NCBI GenBank assembly: GCA_045603585.1
Contig: JAZUMK010000041.1
Location: 1-45,924 of the forward strand
Origin: SFEL01 sp045603585
GTDB lineage: Bacteria; Bacillota; Clostridia; Christensenellales; CAG-138
Reading direction: 5' to 3'
DNA length: 45,924 nucleotides
The position numbers and the translations under genes are program-made. The notes below the pieces were generated by a model that saw nothing but the letters and a program-made list of their open reading frames with translations, was not told the origin of the DNA and made no database searches. Each line of letters opens with the position of its first letter. The stretch's first letter is position 1. Below are positions 8,883-17,267 of this stretch, in pieces.

Positions 8883-9815
8883 ATGGAAAAAGCAAAAGGA
8901 CAGCTTGTGGGCCATATTATGGCGGCAATAGCCATATGCATATGGGGCAGCACATTCATATTCAGCAAAATCATGCTGAGGGATTTTACTCCCCTGCAGA
9001 TAATGACCATGCGCTTTGCGGTGGCCTTTATAGTGCTGTGGTGTCTGTATCCCAAGGTGGAAAAAACCACATTCAAGGACAATGTGGGCATATTCGTATT
9101 GTCCCTCTTCGGCAATACCATTTATTTCCTCTTTGAAAACAATGCCCTTCAATATACCCTTGCGGCAAACGTAAGCATAATAGTAGCCTCCGCCCCTATA
9201 TGGACGGCAATGCTGGCCCATTTCTTCACCAAGGGCGAGAAGATACGCCGAAACACCGTTTACGGCTCTGCCCTTGCCTTTGTGGGCGTTGCGCTGGTGG
9301 TGTTCAACGGCACCATCGTCCTTAAGTTCAACCCCCTGGGCGATATACTCTCCCTTGGCGCGGCGCTGTGCTGGGCGGTGTATTCCATAATCGTGGTGAA
9401 GTACGTTCACAGATTCAGCAGCTTTTTCCTTATGCGCCGCTCTACCCTGTGCGCCCTTATCGCCAGCATCCCCATGCTGATAATCTCCGGACAGGCGGAT
9501 ATGCCATTTGAGTGCCTGCTGCAGAAGGACACCATGTTTTCCATAATATTCCTTGGGATACTGGGCAGCGGCGTAAGCTACGTGCTGTGGAACATGGCCA
9601 CGCGAACCCTCGGCGTGATCAAGGTGAACGCCTACATATATGTTAACCCCTTTGTCACCATGATAACCGCAGGAATATTCCTTGGCGAGCCCGTCACAGT
9701 TATGGGAATTATCGGTGCGGTGATGATAATCGGCGGTGTGGTGCTTGGCGTGACGGAACGCAGAAGAGCGCCCGAGGGAGAGGAAGCCGAAGAAGCCCCT
9801 GCAATAGAAGAATAA
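8883..9815 (+). CDS. EamA/DMT-family transporter
   Basis: A 310-residue integral membrane protein with about ten hydrophobic segments in two EamA repeats. The first begins with the characteristic IAICIWGSTFIFSK segment and the second near LGAALCWAVYSII (about residue 160). A short charged tail rich in Glu and Ala ends the protein. The drug/metabolite transporter superfamily moves small metabolites across the cytoplasmic membrane, and the substrate cannot be read from sequence. It is convergent with another DMT gene (rarD) on the other strand, but the two are too different to be a recent duplication. Confidence 0.92.
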   Translation: MEKAKGQLVGHIMAAIAICIWGSTFIFSKIMLRDFTPLQIMTMRFAVAFIVLWCLYPKVEKTTFKDNVGIFVLSLFGNTIYFLFENNALQYTLAANVSIIVASAPIWTAMLAHFFTKGEKIRRNTVYGSALAFVGVALVVFNGTIVLKFNPLGDILSLGAALCWAVYSIIVVKYVHRFSSFFLMRRSTLCALIASIPMLIISGQADMPFECLLQKDTMFSIIFLGILGSGVSYVLWNMATRTLGVIKVNAYIYVNPFVTMITAGIFLGEPVTVMGIIGAVMIIGGVVLGVTERRRAPEGEEAEEAPAIEE

Positions 9816-9833
9816 GCAAAATCAGGATAAAAC

Positions 9834-9859
9834 AAAAAGCACACGGAAGTGTGCTTTTT
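9834..9859. terminator. Bidirectional intrinsic terminator
   Basis: A perfect 11-bp stem (9834-9844 with 9849-9859) around a GGAA tetraloop, with flanking A-runs and T-runs. It serves both convergent transporter genes. Confidence 0.9.
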
Positions 9860-9874
9860 ATCGTTGTGAAAGGA

Positions 9875-10747
9875 TTATGCTTCTTTTTTCGCTTGCTTGC
9901 TCTTGCGCAGTATGCCTATGGTGTATATCACCAGTGCAGCCAGCACCGCAATGAAGGGAATGAGCTTTTCGATGCCCAGGGTCTCGCCGCTGAGCAGGCC
10001 GATAAGCAGCATCAGGGAGGGGGAGAAGTACTGGAGTATACCCACCGTCTTGAAGTCCAGATCGTTTACGCCGATGGAGTAAAGTATCATGGGAATTGCG
10101 GTCACGGGGCCTGCCATCATCAGCAGAAGGCCGTCCTTAAGGGTAAGGGCGGAGACGGTATCGCCGAACATGGTAAGGGCCACTATCAGGGCGATGGGGG
10201 CGGTGATAAGGGTCTCCACCGCAATGCCCACAAGGGGATCCACATGGGCAAACTTCTTTACGGAGCCATATGCCGCAAAGGAGAAGGCCATTATCAGGGC
10301 GGTTATGGGCACTGTGCCGAATATGAGCAGGGTTATGACAACGCCGGATGCCGCAATGCATATTGAAATGATCTGCAGCAGGCTGGTCTTTTCCTTGAAT
10401 ATAATGGTGCTGGCAGCGAATACCACAAGGGGATTCATATAGTAGCCAAGGCTTGCGTCAAGTGTGTGTCCGGAAGCCACGGCGTAGATATAGGTGCCCC
10501 AGTTTACGGTGATAAGCAGGGATGCCACCGCCATCTTCACCATGGCGGACCTGTCCTTCATCAGAGCCTTGAACTGGTCTGCCTTGCGGGTGAGGAGAAT
10601 TATCGCCCCGGCAAAAACAAGGCTGAACATAATGCGGCAGCACAGCGTCAGCACAGCGGGCACATGGGACAGCAGCTTCCAGTAGAGGGGAAGAAGGCCC
10701 CACATGATATAGGTGAGCATAGTCAGGAAAAAACTGCGGTTTTTCAT
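9875..10747 (-). CDS. rarD: RarD-type EamA transporter
   Basis: A 290-residue membrane protein with about ten transmembrane segments. The RarD subfamily signature is clear: a MWGLLPLYWK segment near residues 14-23, NWGTYIYAVASGH and SLGYYMNPL in the middle, and YSIGVNDLDFKTVGILQYFSPS near the end. Despite its name, chloramphenicol resistance is not a proven role for most members. The frame is open upstream to 10801, but the ATG at 10745-10747 has a GGCGGAT ribosome binding site and gives the usual N-terminus (MKNRSFFLT). A short basic tail closes the protein. Confidence 0.92.
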   Translation of the reverse strand: MKNRSFFLTMLTYIMWGLLPLYWKLLSHVPAVLTLCCRIMFSLVFAGAIILLTRKADQFKALMKDRSAMVKMAVASLLITVNWGTYIYAVASGHTLDASLGYYMNPLVVFAASTIIFKEKTSLLQIISICIAASGVVITLLIFGTVPITALIMAFSFAAYGSVKKFAHVDPLVGIAVETLITAPIALIVALTMFGDTVSALTLKDGLLLMMAGPVTAIPMILYSIGVNDLDFKTVGILQYFSPSLMLLIGLLSGETLGIEKLIPFIAVLAALVIYTIGILRKSKQAKKEA

Positions 10748-10863
10748 TATATAATATCCGCCTTTTGCAGTAATTTGGAATATCCACAGGAAGTGTATCA
10801 CATTTGGGGAAATAATGACATATTTTTCTTTTTATACTGTTCCTTTTAATATGCGCCGCGGTC

Positions 10864-10872
10864 TGTTATAAT
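10864..10872 (+). promoter_or_regulatory. Extended -10 promoter for the DUF4349-SIMPL operon
   Basis: TGTTATAAT at 10864-10872 (TG-n-TATAAT) with no clear -35. It lies about 75 bases before the ATG at 10947, which follows an AATGGAGGTA ribosome binding site. Confidence 0.45.
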
Positions 10873-10946
10873 TTTTTTATCCACACATGCAACCATTTCT
10901 GTTTCTGATTCGTTTCTTGTATATAAGGACAATGGAGGTATTTGCC

Positions 10947-11957
10947 ATGAAGAATAAAAAATCCCTGTTTTGTATAATGCTTGCGGCGGCAATGCTGCTG
11001 AGCGGCTGCGGCGGAAGCAATAAAGCGTATGATGCCGCATACGTGACCGAGGCGGCGGCTCCTGCGGCTGCGCCCATGGAGGAGGCTATTGTTGAAGAAT
11101 CCATGGAATATGAAATGGCTGCGGATACCGCGGGAGGTGTATTCGGCGAGACCCAGTCCGTAGAGAGCGGCAGCTATGGCAATCATAAAATAATCTCCAC
11201 ATACAGCCTGGAGATGAACACCGATGAATTTGACCTGCACGTTCAGATGCTGCAGGAAAAGGCCATTGCCATCGGCGGCTATATCCAGTCCTCCAACGTG
11301 AGCGGCACAAAGCCCGAAACCTACAGCGACAGGGGCAGATATGCCAGCTATTCCTTCCGCGTGCCCAGCGACAGGGCTGAGGAATTCGTGGAATACACCA
11401 AGGGCACCGGCGAAATAACCTACAGCAACTGCGATACCGAGGACGTTACCCTCCGGTATTACGATACCGAGACCCGCCTTGAGGTGCTGCGCACTCAGCT
11501 GGAAAGGCTGCAGAGCATACTGGTGGAAACCGACAACCTTGCGGATATAATAGAGCTGGAAAGGGCAATATCCGAAACCACCCTTGAGATAGAGCAGTAT
11601 ACCACCCAGCTTCGCAAATACGACGACCTGATCGACTTTACCACCGTTCACGTCAGCATCAGCGAAACCCGCCTTACCACAGGCCCTGCAGCCAAGGAAA
11701 CCATGGGCCAGCGCATCAGCGAGGGCTTCCGCGAAAGCCTTGCCGGCATAGGCGTATTCCTTGAGGATGCAATAGTGTGGCTGGTATGCGCAATTCCCGC
11801 CATACTGCTTATTGCGGCAGCCGCTGCGGTGGTCGTTGTGATATTCCGTCAGCTTAAAAAGCTCAGAGGCAAGGGAAAAGCCCGCCGCGAGGCAAAGGTT
11901 CAGGCCCGCAAGGCAAAGATGATGGAAATAGAACAAAAGGACAAGGAGAATAAATAG
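10947..11957 (+). CDS. DUF4349 lipoprotein with C-terminal membrane anchor
   Basis: A 336-residue envelope protein of unknown function. It has a lipoprotein signal (lipobox LSGC, Cys near residue 23), then an Ala/Glu/Met-rich linker. The DUF4349 domain (about 90-260) contains YSLEMNTDEFD, a YASYSFRVPSDRAEEF strand-turn and a long coiled-coil hairpin (ETRLEVLRTQLERLQ to LEIEQYTTQ). A transmembrane helix (about 272-305) and a basic tail of about 30 residues end it. Carrying both a lipid anchor and a transmembrane helix is common in this family. It is 4 bases upstream of the SIMPL gene and surely co-transcribed. Confidence 0.88.
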   Translation: MKNKKSLFCIMLAAAMLLSGCGGSNKAYDAAYVTEAAAPAAAPMEEAIVEESMEYEMAADTAGGVFGETQSVESGSYGNHKIISTYSLEMNTDEFDLHVQMLQEKAIAIGGYIQSSNVSGTKPETYSDRGRYASYSFRVPSDRAEEFVEYTKGTGEITYSNCDTEDVTLRYYDTETRLEVLRTQLERLQSILVETDNLADIIELERAISETTLEIEQYTTQLRKYDDLIDFTTVHVSISETRLTTGPAAKETMGQRISEGFRESLAGIGVFLEDAIVWLVCAIPAILLIAAAAAVVVVIFRQLKKLRGKGKARREAKVQARKAKMMEIEQKDKENK

Positions 11958-11961
11958 GTTT

Positions 11962-12753
11962 ATGAAGAAAATTGCAATAGTACTTGCCCTGATACTGACC
12001 ATGGGTATGGCAGCCGGCTGCAAGAGCCAGGATCAGATAGACGCTCAGCAGCAGGTGGTTGCGGCGGCGGAACACGCATATTATTACGATACCCGCAGCA
12101 CCATCAACGTAACAGGCAGGGGCGAGGTCGTGCTGGAGCCGGATATTGCCGAGATAGGCTTTACCGTATATGCAACTGATGCAAACGTATCCGACGCTCA
12201 GCAGAAGAATACCGAGCTTATGTCCGCCGTGCTTGAGGTTATCCGCTCCAAGGGTATAGCCGAGGAGGATATTGAAACCGGCAATATCAATATCCATCAG
12301 GTTTACGATTACAATAAATCCCCCGCCCGCATAGTGGGATATGACGTATACCACAGCGTGGAGGTCAAGGTGAGGGATATGAATGTGCTGGGCAGCCTTA
12401 TCAGCGATGCTATAGGCGCGGGAGCAAATTCCGTTTCCGGCCCGGAGTATTCCGTTGAAGATGATTCTGCCGCATACCTTGAGGCGCTGTCCCTTGCAGT
12501 GCAGTCTGCAACTGCCAAGGCGGAGACCATCGCGGCAGGGTCAGGGGCGCGGCTTGCAAACCTTCCCGTGTCTATTTCCGAATCCGGCGGAGTAAATTAT
12601 GCCGTTCGTACTTACGACGCAGACAACATGCTGGCCAAGTCCGCCCCTATGGAAGAGGCAGCAGAGGACAGCGGCCTTGCCCAGGCGGAAAACATAGTGC
12701 CCAAAATCGAAATAACCGCCACAGTAAGCGGTGTATACCAGATAATACGCTAA
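11962..12753 (+). CDS. SIMPL-domain (DUF541) lipoprotein
   Basis: A 263-residue lipoprotein with lipobox MAAGC (Cys at residue 20). The SIMPL/DUF541 domain starts at INVTGRGEVVLEPDIAEI (about 49-66), continues through the typical AxxKNTELMSAVLEVIRSKGI helix and ends with a hydrophobic ITATVSGVYQIIR strand. Members of this family are secreted or lipid-anchored and form ring assemblies in some bacteria; their biochemical role is largely unknown. The DUF4349 gene ends 4 bases upstream and a terminator follows, so the two form a compact two-gene envelope operon. Confidence 0.9.
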   Translation: MKKIAIVLALILTMGMAAGCKSQDQIDAQQQVVAAAEHAYYYDTRSTINVTGRGEVVLEPDIAEIGFTVYATDANVSDAQQKNTELMSAVLEVIRSKGIAEEDIETGNINIHQVYDYNKSPARIVGYDVYHSVEVKVRDMNVLGSLISDAIGAGANSVSGPEYSVEDDSAAYLEALSLAVQSATAKAETIAAGSGARLANLPVSISESGGVNYAVRTYDADNMLAKSAPMEEAAEDSGLAQAENIVPKIEITATVSGVYQIIR

Positions 12754-12796
12754 CATACCGTATACGAGCATATCATCGAATTTTGCAGTATTTTGC

Positions 12797-12825
12797 ACAG
12801 CGGCAGGTAATTCTGCCGCTGTTTT
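12797..12825 (+). terminator. Intrinsic terminator of the DUF4349-SIMPL operon
   Basis: A perfect 10-bp stem (12797-12806 with 12813-12822) with a 6-base loop, followed by TTTTG. Confidence 0.8.
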
Positions 12826-12878
12826 GTGTAAAATGATGAAATTTACTGCAACAAAAAGCGTAATAATTATTTTAGCGG

Positions 12879-12907
12879 TTGAAAGCGGCGGCATAAGGGG
12901 GTAGAAT
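12879..12907 (+). promoter_or_regulatory. Promoter very close to the DUF2156 start codon
   Basis: TTGAAA (12879-12884), a 17-base spacer and TAGAAT (12902-12907). Normal start-site spacing puts +1 at about 12914, only about 3 bases before the ATG at 12917, which implies a leaderless or near-leaderless message. Confidence 0.55.
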
Positions 12908-12916
12908 GTAGAGGCT

Positions 12917-13819
12917 ATGGAAAACAATGTAAAACAGCTTCAATTTAATAAGATCACACCCGATATGCGCCGGGAGGTGGAAAAGTACATCGCCGCATCC
13001 GGCATACAGAGCTCGGAGTATACCTTCACCACCAGCATGATGTGGGGAGCGGAGGGCAAAATAACCATCGCCTTTGAGGATGGAATAATGTACACCTGCT
13101 ATTGCTTCCCGAGCTACCAGCGCTTTATGCTGGCGCCCCTGTGCCTGAATATCGAGGATACCCCAAAGGCAATACGGCGGGCGGAGGAATTTATGACCTC
13201 TCAGAATTGCTGTAATCATATGTTCAAGGGGGTCACCGAGGCAAATGCCGGGTACTTCCGGGACGCTGGGTATGAGATCACTCCGGATAGGGATAATTTC
13301 GACTATGTGTACAACATGCAGGACCTTAAGACCCTCGCCGGCAAAAAGTACCATTCCAAGCGCAACTTTATCAACCGGCTGAAGAACGAGAGGGAGTTCC
13401 GCTTTGTAACCCTAGGGCCTGAGGATATTGACAGGTGCATGGCGCTGTATTATAAATGGGCAGATGGAAAAGACGAGTCCCCGTGGGAAGAATCCGCCAT
13501 GCGAATCGGCATACAGTATGCCGACAGACTGGGCCTTGTGATGGGCGGTATAGAGATAGACGGCGAGCTTAAGGCCTTCTCCGCCGCGGATAAGCCCTTC
13601 CATGATACCGCCGTGGTATATTTTGAAAAGGCGGATGGAGATATCCCAGGCCTTTACCCCCTGATGAATCAGCAGATGGTGGAAAATCTCCTCAGCGACG
13701 TATCCTTTATCAACAGAGAAGAGGATATGGGCATAGAGGGGCTGAGAAAGGCAAAGCTTTCGTACTACCCCGCAAAGTTTATCGAAAAATACTGTGCAAG
13801 GAAGAATACCGGGGAGTAA
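12917..13819 (+). CDS. DUF2156 protein (GNAT-like, PG lysyltransferase C-terminal type)
   Basis: A 300-residue soluble protein. The sequence KYHSKRNFINRLKNE (about 143-157), followed by a region with YYKWADGK and the C-terminal GLRKAKLSYYPAKFIEKY, is characteristic of DUF2156. This is a tandem acyltransferase-like fold shared with the catalytic part of MprF/LpiA-type phosphatidylglycerol lysyltransferases. No transmembrane flippase domain is fused, as is usual for Clostridial stand-alone members. Transfer of an aminoacyl group to an unknown acceptor is a family-based inference only. It stands alone between a terminator and the yajC promoter. Confidence 0.85.
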   Translation: MENNVKQLQFNKITPDMRREVEKYIAASGIQSSEYTFTTSMMWGAEGKITIAFEDGIMYTCYCFPSYQRFMLAPLCLNIEDTPKAIRRAEEFMTSQNCCNHMFKGVTEANAGYFRDAGYEITPDRDNFDYVYNMQDLKTLAGKKYHSKRNFINRLKNEREFRFVTLGPEDIDRCMALYYKWADGKDESPWEESAMRIGIQYADRLGLVMGGIEIDGELKAFSAADKPFHDTAVVYFEKADGDIPGLYPLMNQQMVENLLSDVSFINREEDMGIEGLRKAKLSYYPAKFIEKYCARKNTGE

Positions 13820-13879
13820 GCTGCATTTTTGCATAAAATTACTGATTTTTTCCCTGTGAATTGTGACAATGCTGCAAGA

Positions 13880-13922
13880 AAGGCATAAATGCCTTGACGC
13901 AGGGAGATATTTCTAATAGAAT
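13880..13922 (+). promoter_or_regulatory. yajC promoter with a palindrome overlapping the -35
   Basis: TTGACG (13894-13899), a 17-base spacer and TAGAAT (13917-13922). A perfect 7-bp inverted repeat with a 2-base centre, AAGGCAT/ATGCCTT at 13880-13895, overlaps the first two bases of the -35 element. It could be an operator or part of a weak terminator of the upstream gene, but no T-run follows. Confidence 0.55.
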
Positions 13923-13974
13923 GATAAATGTAAAATGACTGGGCATATGCCCAAATACATAAGGACGGTAAAAC

Positions 13975-14301
13975 ATGAGCACTGAAGCAGTATCCGGTAT
14001 CTCTGGTTTCATGGGCAGCGGCGGTTTCCTCATCATCATGATGATCGCCATGTTCGCCATTATGATCATTCCCCAGCGCAAGCGCGAGAAGAAGATCAAG
14101 AACATGCTGGCTAACCTCAAGCCCGGTGACCGCGTACGCACCATCGGCGGCATCTACGGCACCATCACCGCCATCAAGGACGACGTTGTAACCATCTCCG
14201 TAGGTCCCGACAAGGTTCGTCTGGTATTCGTTCGCGGCGCCATCGCCACCGTTGAAGATTCCCCCGTGGAAAACACCATCGAGGATCAGATCAACAACTA
14301 A
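13975..14301 (+). CDS. yajC: Preprotein translocase subunit YajC
   Basis: A 108-residue single-pass membrane protein that associates with SecDF and the Sec translocase. One transmembrane helix (about 14-37) ends in the typical MIIPQRKREKKIKNML motif. A small cytoplasmic domain follows with LKPGDRVRTIGGIYGTI (about 48-64) and a final strand pair. The start follows an AAGGACGG ribosome binding site. secD and secF are not adjacent, unlike in many Clostridia. A terminator separates yajC from the next gene. Confidence 0.95.
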   Translation: MSTEAVSGISGFMGSGGFLIIMMIAMFAIMIIPQRKREKKIKNMLANLKPGDRVRTIGGIYGTITAIKDDVVTISVGPDKVRLVFVRGAIATVEDSPVENTIEDQINN

Positions 14302-14325
14302 CGTCAAAAAACAACGAATAAAAAG

Positions 14326-14357
14326 TATGCAGGTCGATCGGCCTGCATATTTTTTAT
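14326..14357 (+). terminator. Intrinsic terminator after yajC
   Basis: A 10-bp stem (14326-14335 with 14340-14349, one G.U) around a GATC loop, followed by a T-rich tail. Confidence 0.85.
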
Positions 14358-14405
14358 TTTGCCGCATATATAGCTATATCCACTAAAACCCGGGAGGATA
14401 TTGCT

Positions 14406-14798
14406 ATGCGTACGGCACGAAAGGCGGAAAAATCCATAAGCATGGTGGCTGAGCTTGTGAAGGCGGTGGTGATAAGCCTTGGCGTCAGCTTTATACTGGT
14501 GGTGCTGTATGCCGTGGCGCTGAAGGAAGAGCTGCTTCAAACCACCACCATGACTCTTTTTACCACCGTTATAAAGGTGATATGCAGCGCCCTTGCGGGA
14601 TTGCTTGCCGTTCGAAGATGCCGCCGCAGGCTGTGGCTTTATGGGGCGGCGGGCGGCGGGCTGTATACCCTGCTTGCCTTTGGCGTGTTTTCCGCCGTGG
14701 CAGGCAGCCTTTGCGTAAGCATAGCCCTGCTTTCGGATATCGGTATGGGCGTGCTTGCAGGCCTGCTCAGCGTAATGATAATGCAGATGCTCAAATAA
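14406..14798 (+). CDS. TIGR04086 family membrane protein
   Basis: A 130-residue protein with four hydrophobic segments (about 16-43, 48-67, 76-97 and 103-128) and a basic loop RRCRRRLW between the second and third. Size, topology and position directly after yajC match the TIGR04086 (YrzE-like) family, which in Clostridia commonly precedes the scfA-scfB genes of the SCIFF system. Function unknown. An AACCCGGGAGGA ribosome binding site precedes the ATG. Only 58 bases separate it from recJ, so there is no room here for the SCIFF precursor. Confidence 0.8.
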   Translation: MRTARKAEKSISMVAELVKAVVISLGVSFILVVLYAVALKEELLQTTTMTLFTTVIKVICSALAGLLAVRRCRRRLWLYGAAGGGLYTLLAFGVFSAVAGSLCVSIALLSDIGMGVLAGLLSVMIMQMLK

Positions 14799-14821
14799 TA
14801 AAGCACAGGTCGTTCTTCGCC

Positions 14822-14851
14822 TTGTCAAGTGAAGCGGGACAGGTGTAGAAT
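14822..14851 (+). promoter_or_regulatory. Candidate promoter placing recJ's start codon at +1
   Basis: TTGTCA (14822-14827), an 18-base spacer and TAGAAT (14846-14851). The ATG of recJ begins 6 bases after the -10 and no good ribosome binding site is visible, so the message from this promoter would be leaderless. Confidence 0.45.
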
Positions 14852-14856
14852 GAAGT

Positions 14857-17247
14857 ATGCTTATATATGAATTATCCACAATTGTAAATAATGATCTGCC
14901 TCAGGTGCCCGGTATTTCCGGGCGGCTAAGGTCTCTTTTGTATGCCCGCGGGGCAAAGACCGCAGAGGAAATGGAGCGCTTTCTGCATCCCGGCGAGGGG
15001 CAGTTCTGCGACCCCTTTGATTTTAAGGATATGGATATTGCGGCGGAGCGCATAAGGGCCGCCATTGGCAATGAGCGCATATGCGTATTCGGCGACTATG
15101 ATGCGGACGGCGTCTGCGCCACCGCAATACTTACCCATTGCCTTAAGGGCATGGGGGCGGATGTCATATACCGCATACCCTCCCGCCACGAGGAAGGCTA
15201 TGGCCTGAGCGTTGCTGCGGTGGAGCGGCTTAAGCAGGATGGCGTGGGCCTTGTTGTTACGGTGGATAACGGCATCAAGGCATATGGCGAGATAGACCTT
15301 TGCCGTGAGCTGGGGATGGATGTGGTGGTTACCGACCATCACCGCTGCGACGGACGCATACCCCATTGCTGCGCCGTGATCTGCCATACCAGAGATGACA
15401 ATACATACCCCAATAAAGACCTTTGCGGCGCAGGCATCGCATGGAAGCTGGCAGAGGCGCTGATCGGCCGTGAAGCTGCAAAAGCATATCTGCCCATCGC
15501 CGCCATTGCGACCATGGCGGATGTTGTGCCGCTGCTTGGGGAAAACCGGGCGATAGTTGCCATGGGCCTTGCCATGATAAATCAAGGAAGCTGCTGTGCG
15601 GGCATCAAGGCATTGGGACGGGCGGTAAACGAAAAGAACGATACATTTGCTGCCAGAGATCTGTCCTTTGGCTTTGCCCCCAGGATGAACGCGGCAGGGC
15701 GAATGGAGGATGCTTCCATTTGCGTGGAGCTGCTCAGCACACATGATATGCAGCGGGCCGAGGAGATAGCCCGCAGGCTGGATGAGCTGAACCGCCTGCG
15801 CCAGAAGGAAGAAACCTCCATAGTGGACGAGGCTGCGGAAATGGCAGAGCAGCAGGATCTTACGGTAAACCGCTGCATTGTGCTGAGATCCGAAAACTGG
15901 AATCCCGGCGTAATAGGAATTGCCGCAGCGAGAATAGCTGAAAGGTATTATCGCCCCACCCTGCTGTTTTCGCAGAAGGACGGGGTGATAACCGGCTCTG
16001 CCCGCTCTGTGCCGGGGGTGGACCTTTACAGCGCGCTGAATGCAAATTCAAGGTTTTTCACCCGCTTCGGCGGCCATGCGTACGCAGCGGGCGTTACCAT
16101 GCCGGCAGAGGATTTTGATGAATTTGCCCGGGCGCTGAATGATACCTTCCGCCAGACGGTTTCGGACGAGCTGTTTGTGCCCCGCCGCACATATGAGGCG
16201 GAGGTGGAGCTGGGTGAGCTTACCCTGACCATGGCGGAGGAACTGGAGCTTCTGGCGCCCTTTGGCGAGGGAAATCCCGAGCCCAGCTTCCGCACAAGGG
16301 GAATGCTGCTGAGGGGGATACGCAGAATAGGCAGCAGCGGCAGCCATATCAAGGCCACCGCGGTAAAATCCGACAGGTATATCGACCTTGTGGCCTTTGC
16401 CCAGGGCCATCGCTTTGATGAGCTGAACGATATGGATCGCTGCGATGCCATATATACCCCAAACGTAAACCGCTGGAACGGCATGCGTTCTGTTCAGCTG
16501 AGGATAAGGGATATGCGGGCGGATTCCGTGGAGGATCCGGCGGCATATGCAAGGGAGCGGCAGGATAAATTTATTGATGCATTCTCAAGGAATGTATTGT
16601 ATAATATAAATTGCGGAGATATAGGGGATAAACAGGAAATTTCCCTCAAAGAGCTGCTCCGTGACCCCATAGGCGGCGCTATGATACTGTGCTTTACGTC
16701 ACAGGGTGCGGCAAGGCTGATAAGCGCCCTTCATGAGCAGGGGCTGGAAAACAGGCTGGATATGCTCTTTGGGGCAAACAGACTCTCTCCCTGCGCCTAC
16801 CATACTGCGGTGCTGGGTCCTGTGCTGGATGAATTGGAGCTTTCCCGCTTCAGGGATATTCTCCTTTACGACAGCCGCGATAAAGGGCTGACGGAAAAAA
16901 TCGCACAGCTTGCCCCGCACGGGAGGATACATACTGGCAGCCGGATGCCAATGGATGAATTTGCCTCCCTCAGGATGAGCAGAGATGACTTTGCCCTCTT
17001 TTACAGGGCGGCAATGGGCAGCGAAAGGCGCTTCTTTAACAGGGCGGAGCTTGCGGATTACCTTGCAGGCGTGGTAAAGCAGCCCCTTTATATGGCGAGG
17101 CTTGCGGTGAATATAATGCTGGAGCTGGGTTTTGCAAAGGAAGAAGGCGGCATTGGCATGATAAGGGAGCCCAAGCGAATGAGCCTTGAAGACAGCCCCA
17201 CCTACGCTGCATTGCAGCGGATAAATCAACAAACACAAACTGTTTGA
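14857..17247 (+). CDS. recJ: Single-stranded-DNA-specific exonuclease RecJ
   Basis: A 796-residue DHH-superfamily nuclease that degrades single-stranded DNA 5' to 3' in recombination and repair. The catalytic DHH domain shows DYDADGV (80-86), VTVDNGI (134-140) and TDHH (159-162), the manganese-binding motifs. The DHHA1 part has GSARSV and RFGGHAYAAG (about 402-411), then an OB-fold and a long C-terminal extension of about 230 residues, as in Firmicutes RecJ. The usual Asn-Pro after the second catalytic core reads ICHTRDDN here, a minor departure. The ATG at 14857 is the only sensible start. It heads the recJ-apt-rel-dtd-MBL-hemZ series. Confidence 0.95.
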   Translation: MLIYELSTIVNNDLPQVPGISGRLRSLLYARGAKTAEEMERFLHPGEGQFCDPFDFKDMDIAAERIRAAIGNERICVFGDYDADGVCATAILTHCLKGMGADVIYRIPSRHEEGYGLSVAAVERLKQDGVGLVVTVDNGIKAYGEIDLCRELGMDVVVTDHHRCDGRIPHCCAVICHTRDDNTYPNKDLCGAGIAWKLAEALIGREAAKAYLPIAAIATMADVVPLLGENRAIVAMGLAMINQGSCCAGIKALGRAVNEKNDTFAARDLSFGFAPRMNAAGRMEDASICVELLSTHDMQRAEEIARRLDELNRLRQKEETSIVDEAAEMAEQQDLTVNRCIVLRSENWNPGVIGIAAARIAERYYRPTLLFSQKDGVITGSARSVPGVDLYSALNANSRFFTRFGGHAYAAGVTMPAEDFDEFARALNDTFRQTVSDELFVPRRTYEAEVELGELTLTMAEELELLAPFGEGNPEPSFRTRGMLLRGIRRIGSSGSHIKATAVKSDRYIDLVAFAQGHRFDELNDMDRCDAIYTPNVNRWNGMRSVQLRIRDMRADSVEDPAAYARERQDKFIDAFSRNVLYNINCGDIGDKQEISLKELLRDPIGGAMILCFTSQGAARLISALHEQGLENRLDMLFGANRLSPCAYHTAVLGPVLDELELSRFRDILLYDSRDKGLTEKIAQLAPHGRIHTGSRMPMDEFASLRMSRDDFALFYRAAMGSERRFFNRAELADYLAGVVKQPLYMARLAVNIMLELGFAKEEGGIGMIREPKRMSLEDSPTYAALQRINQQTQTV

Positions 17248-17267
17248 TCAAACAGGAGGAAATAACC

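Noticed and set aside
8883..10747. The two neighbouring DMT transporters as a tandem duplication
   Set aside because: They are convergent, belong to different subfamilies (EamA general and RarD) and share only the superfamily pattern.
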